Source of the DNA: an uncultured Alistipes sp. | GTDB lineage: Bacteria > Bacteroidota > Bacteroidia > Bacteroidales > Rikenellaceae | Reading direction: 5' to 3' | NCBI GenBank assembly: GCA_900546005.1 | Contig: URBJ01000046.1 | Span: 1 to 16,174 of the forward strand | Length of the DNA: 16,174 nucleotides | Shown: positions 16,168-16,174 of the stretch, piece by piece | How the letters are laid out: each line of letters begins with the position of its first letter | Numbering within the stretch: position 1 is the first letter of the stretch | Notes under the pieces: generated by a model | What the model saw: the letters and a program-made list of their open reading frames with translations, nothing else | Told to the model about the DNA's origin: nothing | The model's database searches: none | Program-made: the position numbers and the translations under genes

Positions 16168-16174
16168 TGTTCGA

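Overview
The window looks like chromosomal DNA from a member of the Bacteroidales (phylum Bacteroidota). Three things support this. Promoter elements match the phylum's -33/-7 consensus (TTTG, a spacer of about 20 bases, TAnnTTTG). The RNA polymerase omega/Rpb6-like subunit and BamD are of the Bacteroidota type. Several proteins are lipoproteins or exported proteins, and base composition is moderate. A 2-oxoamine synthase resembling the flavobacterial/Alistipes enzymes linked to sulfonolipids makes a Rikenellaceae/Alistipes-like organism plausible, but this is an inference.

Layout. Positions 95-1333 (minus) encode an exported Ntn-type hydrolase of the C45/acyltransferase kind, with a well-formed promoter. 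Positions 1718-2968 (minus) encode a PLP-dependent acyl-CoA/ACP : amino acid acyltransferase, followed by a strong terminator. Positions 3263-7570 (plus) form a compact housekeeping run: bamD, an rpoZ-like gene overlapping bamD by 20 bases, coaBC, and recN. Positions 7764-12945 (plus) are a branched-chain amino acid operon (leuA, leuC, leuD and a second LeuA-like enzyme, probably citramalate synthase). It has two head-to-tail promoters that share an element and a clear terminator at 12964-12997. Positions 13287-15957 (minus) carry three exported proteins: a ThuA-domain lipoprotein, a DUF1080 (3-keto-glycoside hydrolase-like) protein, and a lipoprotein with a long acidic repeat tail.

How the genes work together. 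LeuA starts leucine synthesis. The second synthase probably makes citramalate from pyruvate and acetyl-CoA for isoleucine. Both products would pass through the same LeuCD isomerase. The dehydrogenase LeuB, also needed by both routes, is not in the window although the operon ends in a terminator. The bamD-recN run mixes envelope assembly, transcription, coenzyme A synthesis and DNA repair, as core-gene operons often do. ThuA and DUF1080 domains commonly occur together in carbohydrate loci that handle oxidised (3-keto) sugars, but no partner oxidoreductase is visible here.

I did not find a CRISPR array, phage, insertion sequence, RNA gene or obvious defence system. The observations most worth checking are the sulfonolipid-type enzyme, the CoaBC with two altered decarboxylase active-site residues, the overlapping leu promoters, and the hexanucleotide-repeat lipoprotein tail.
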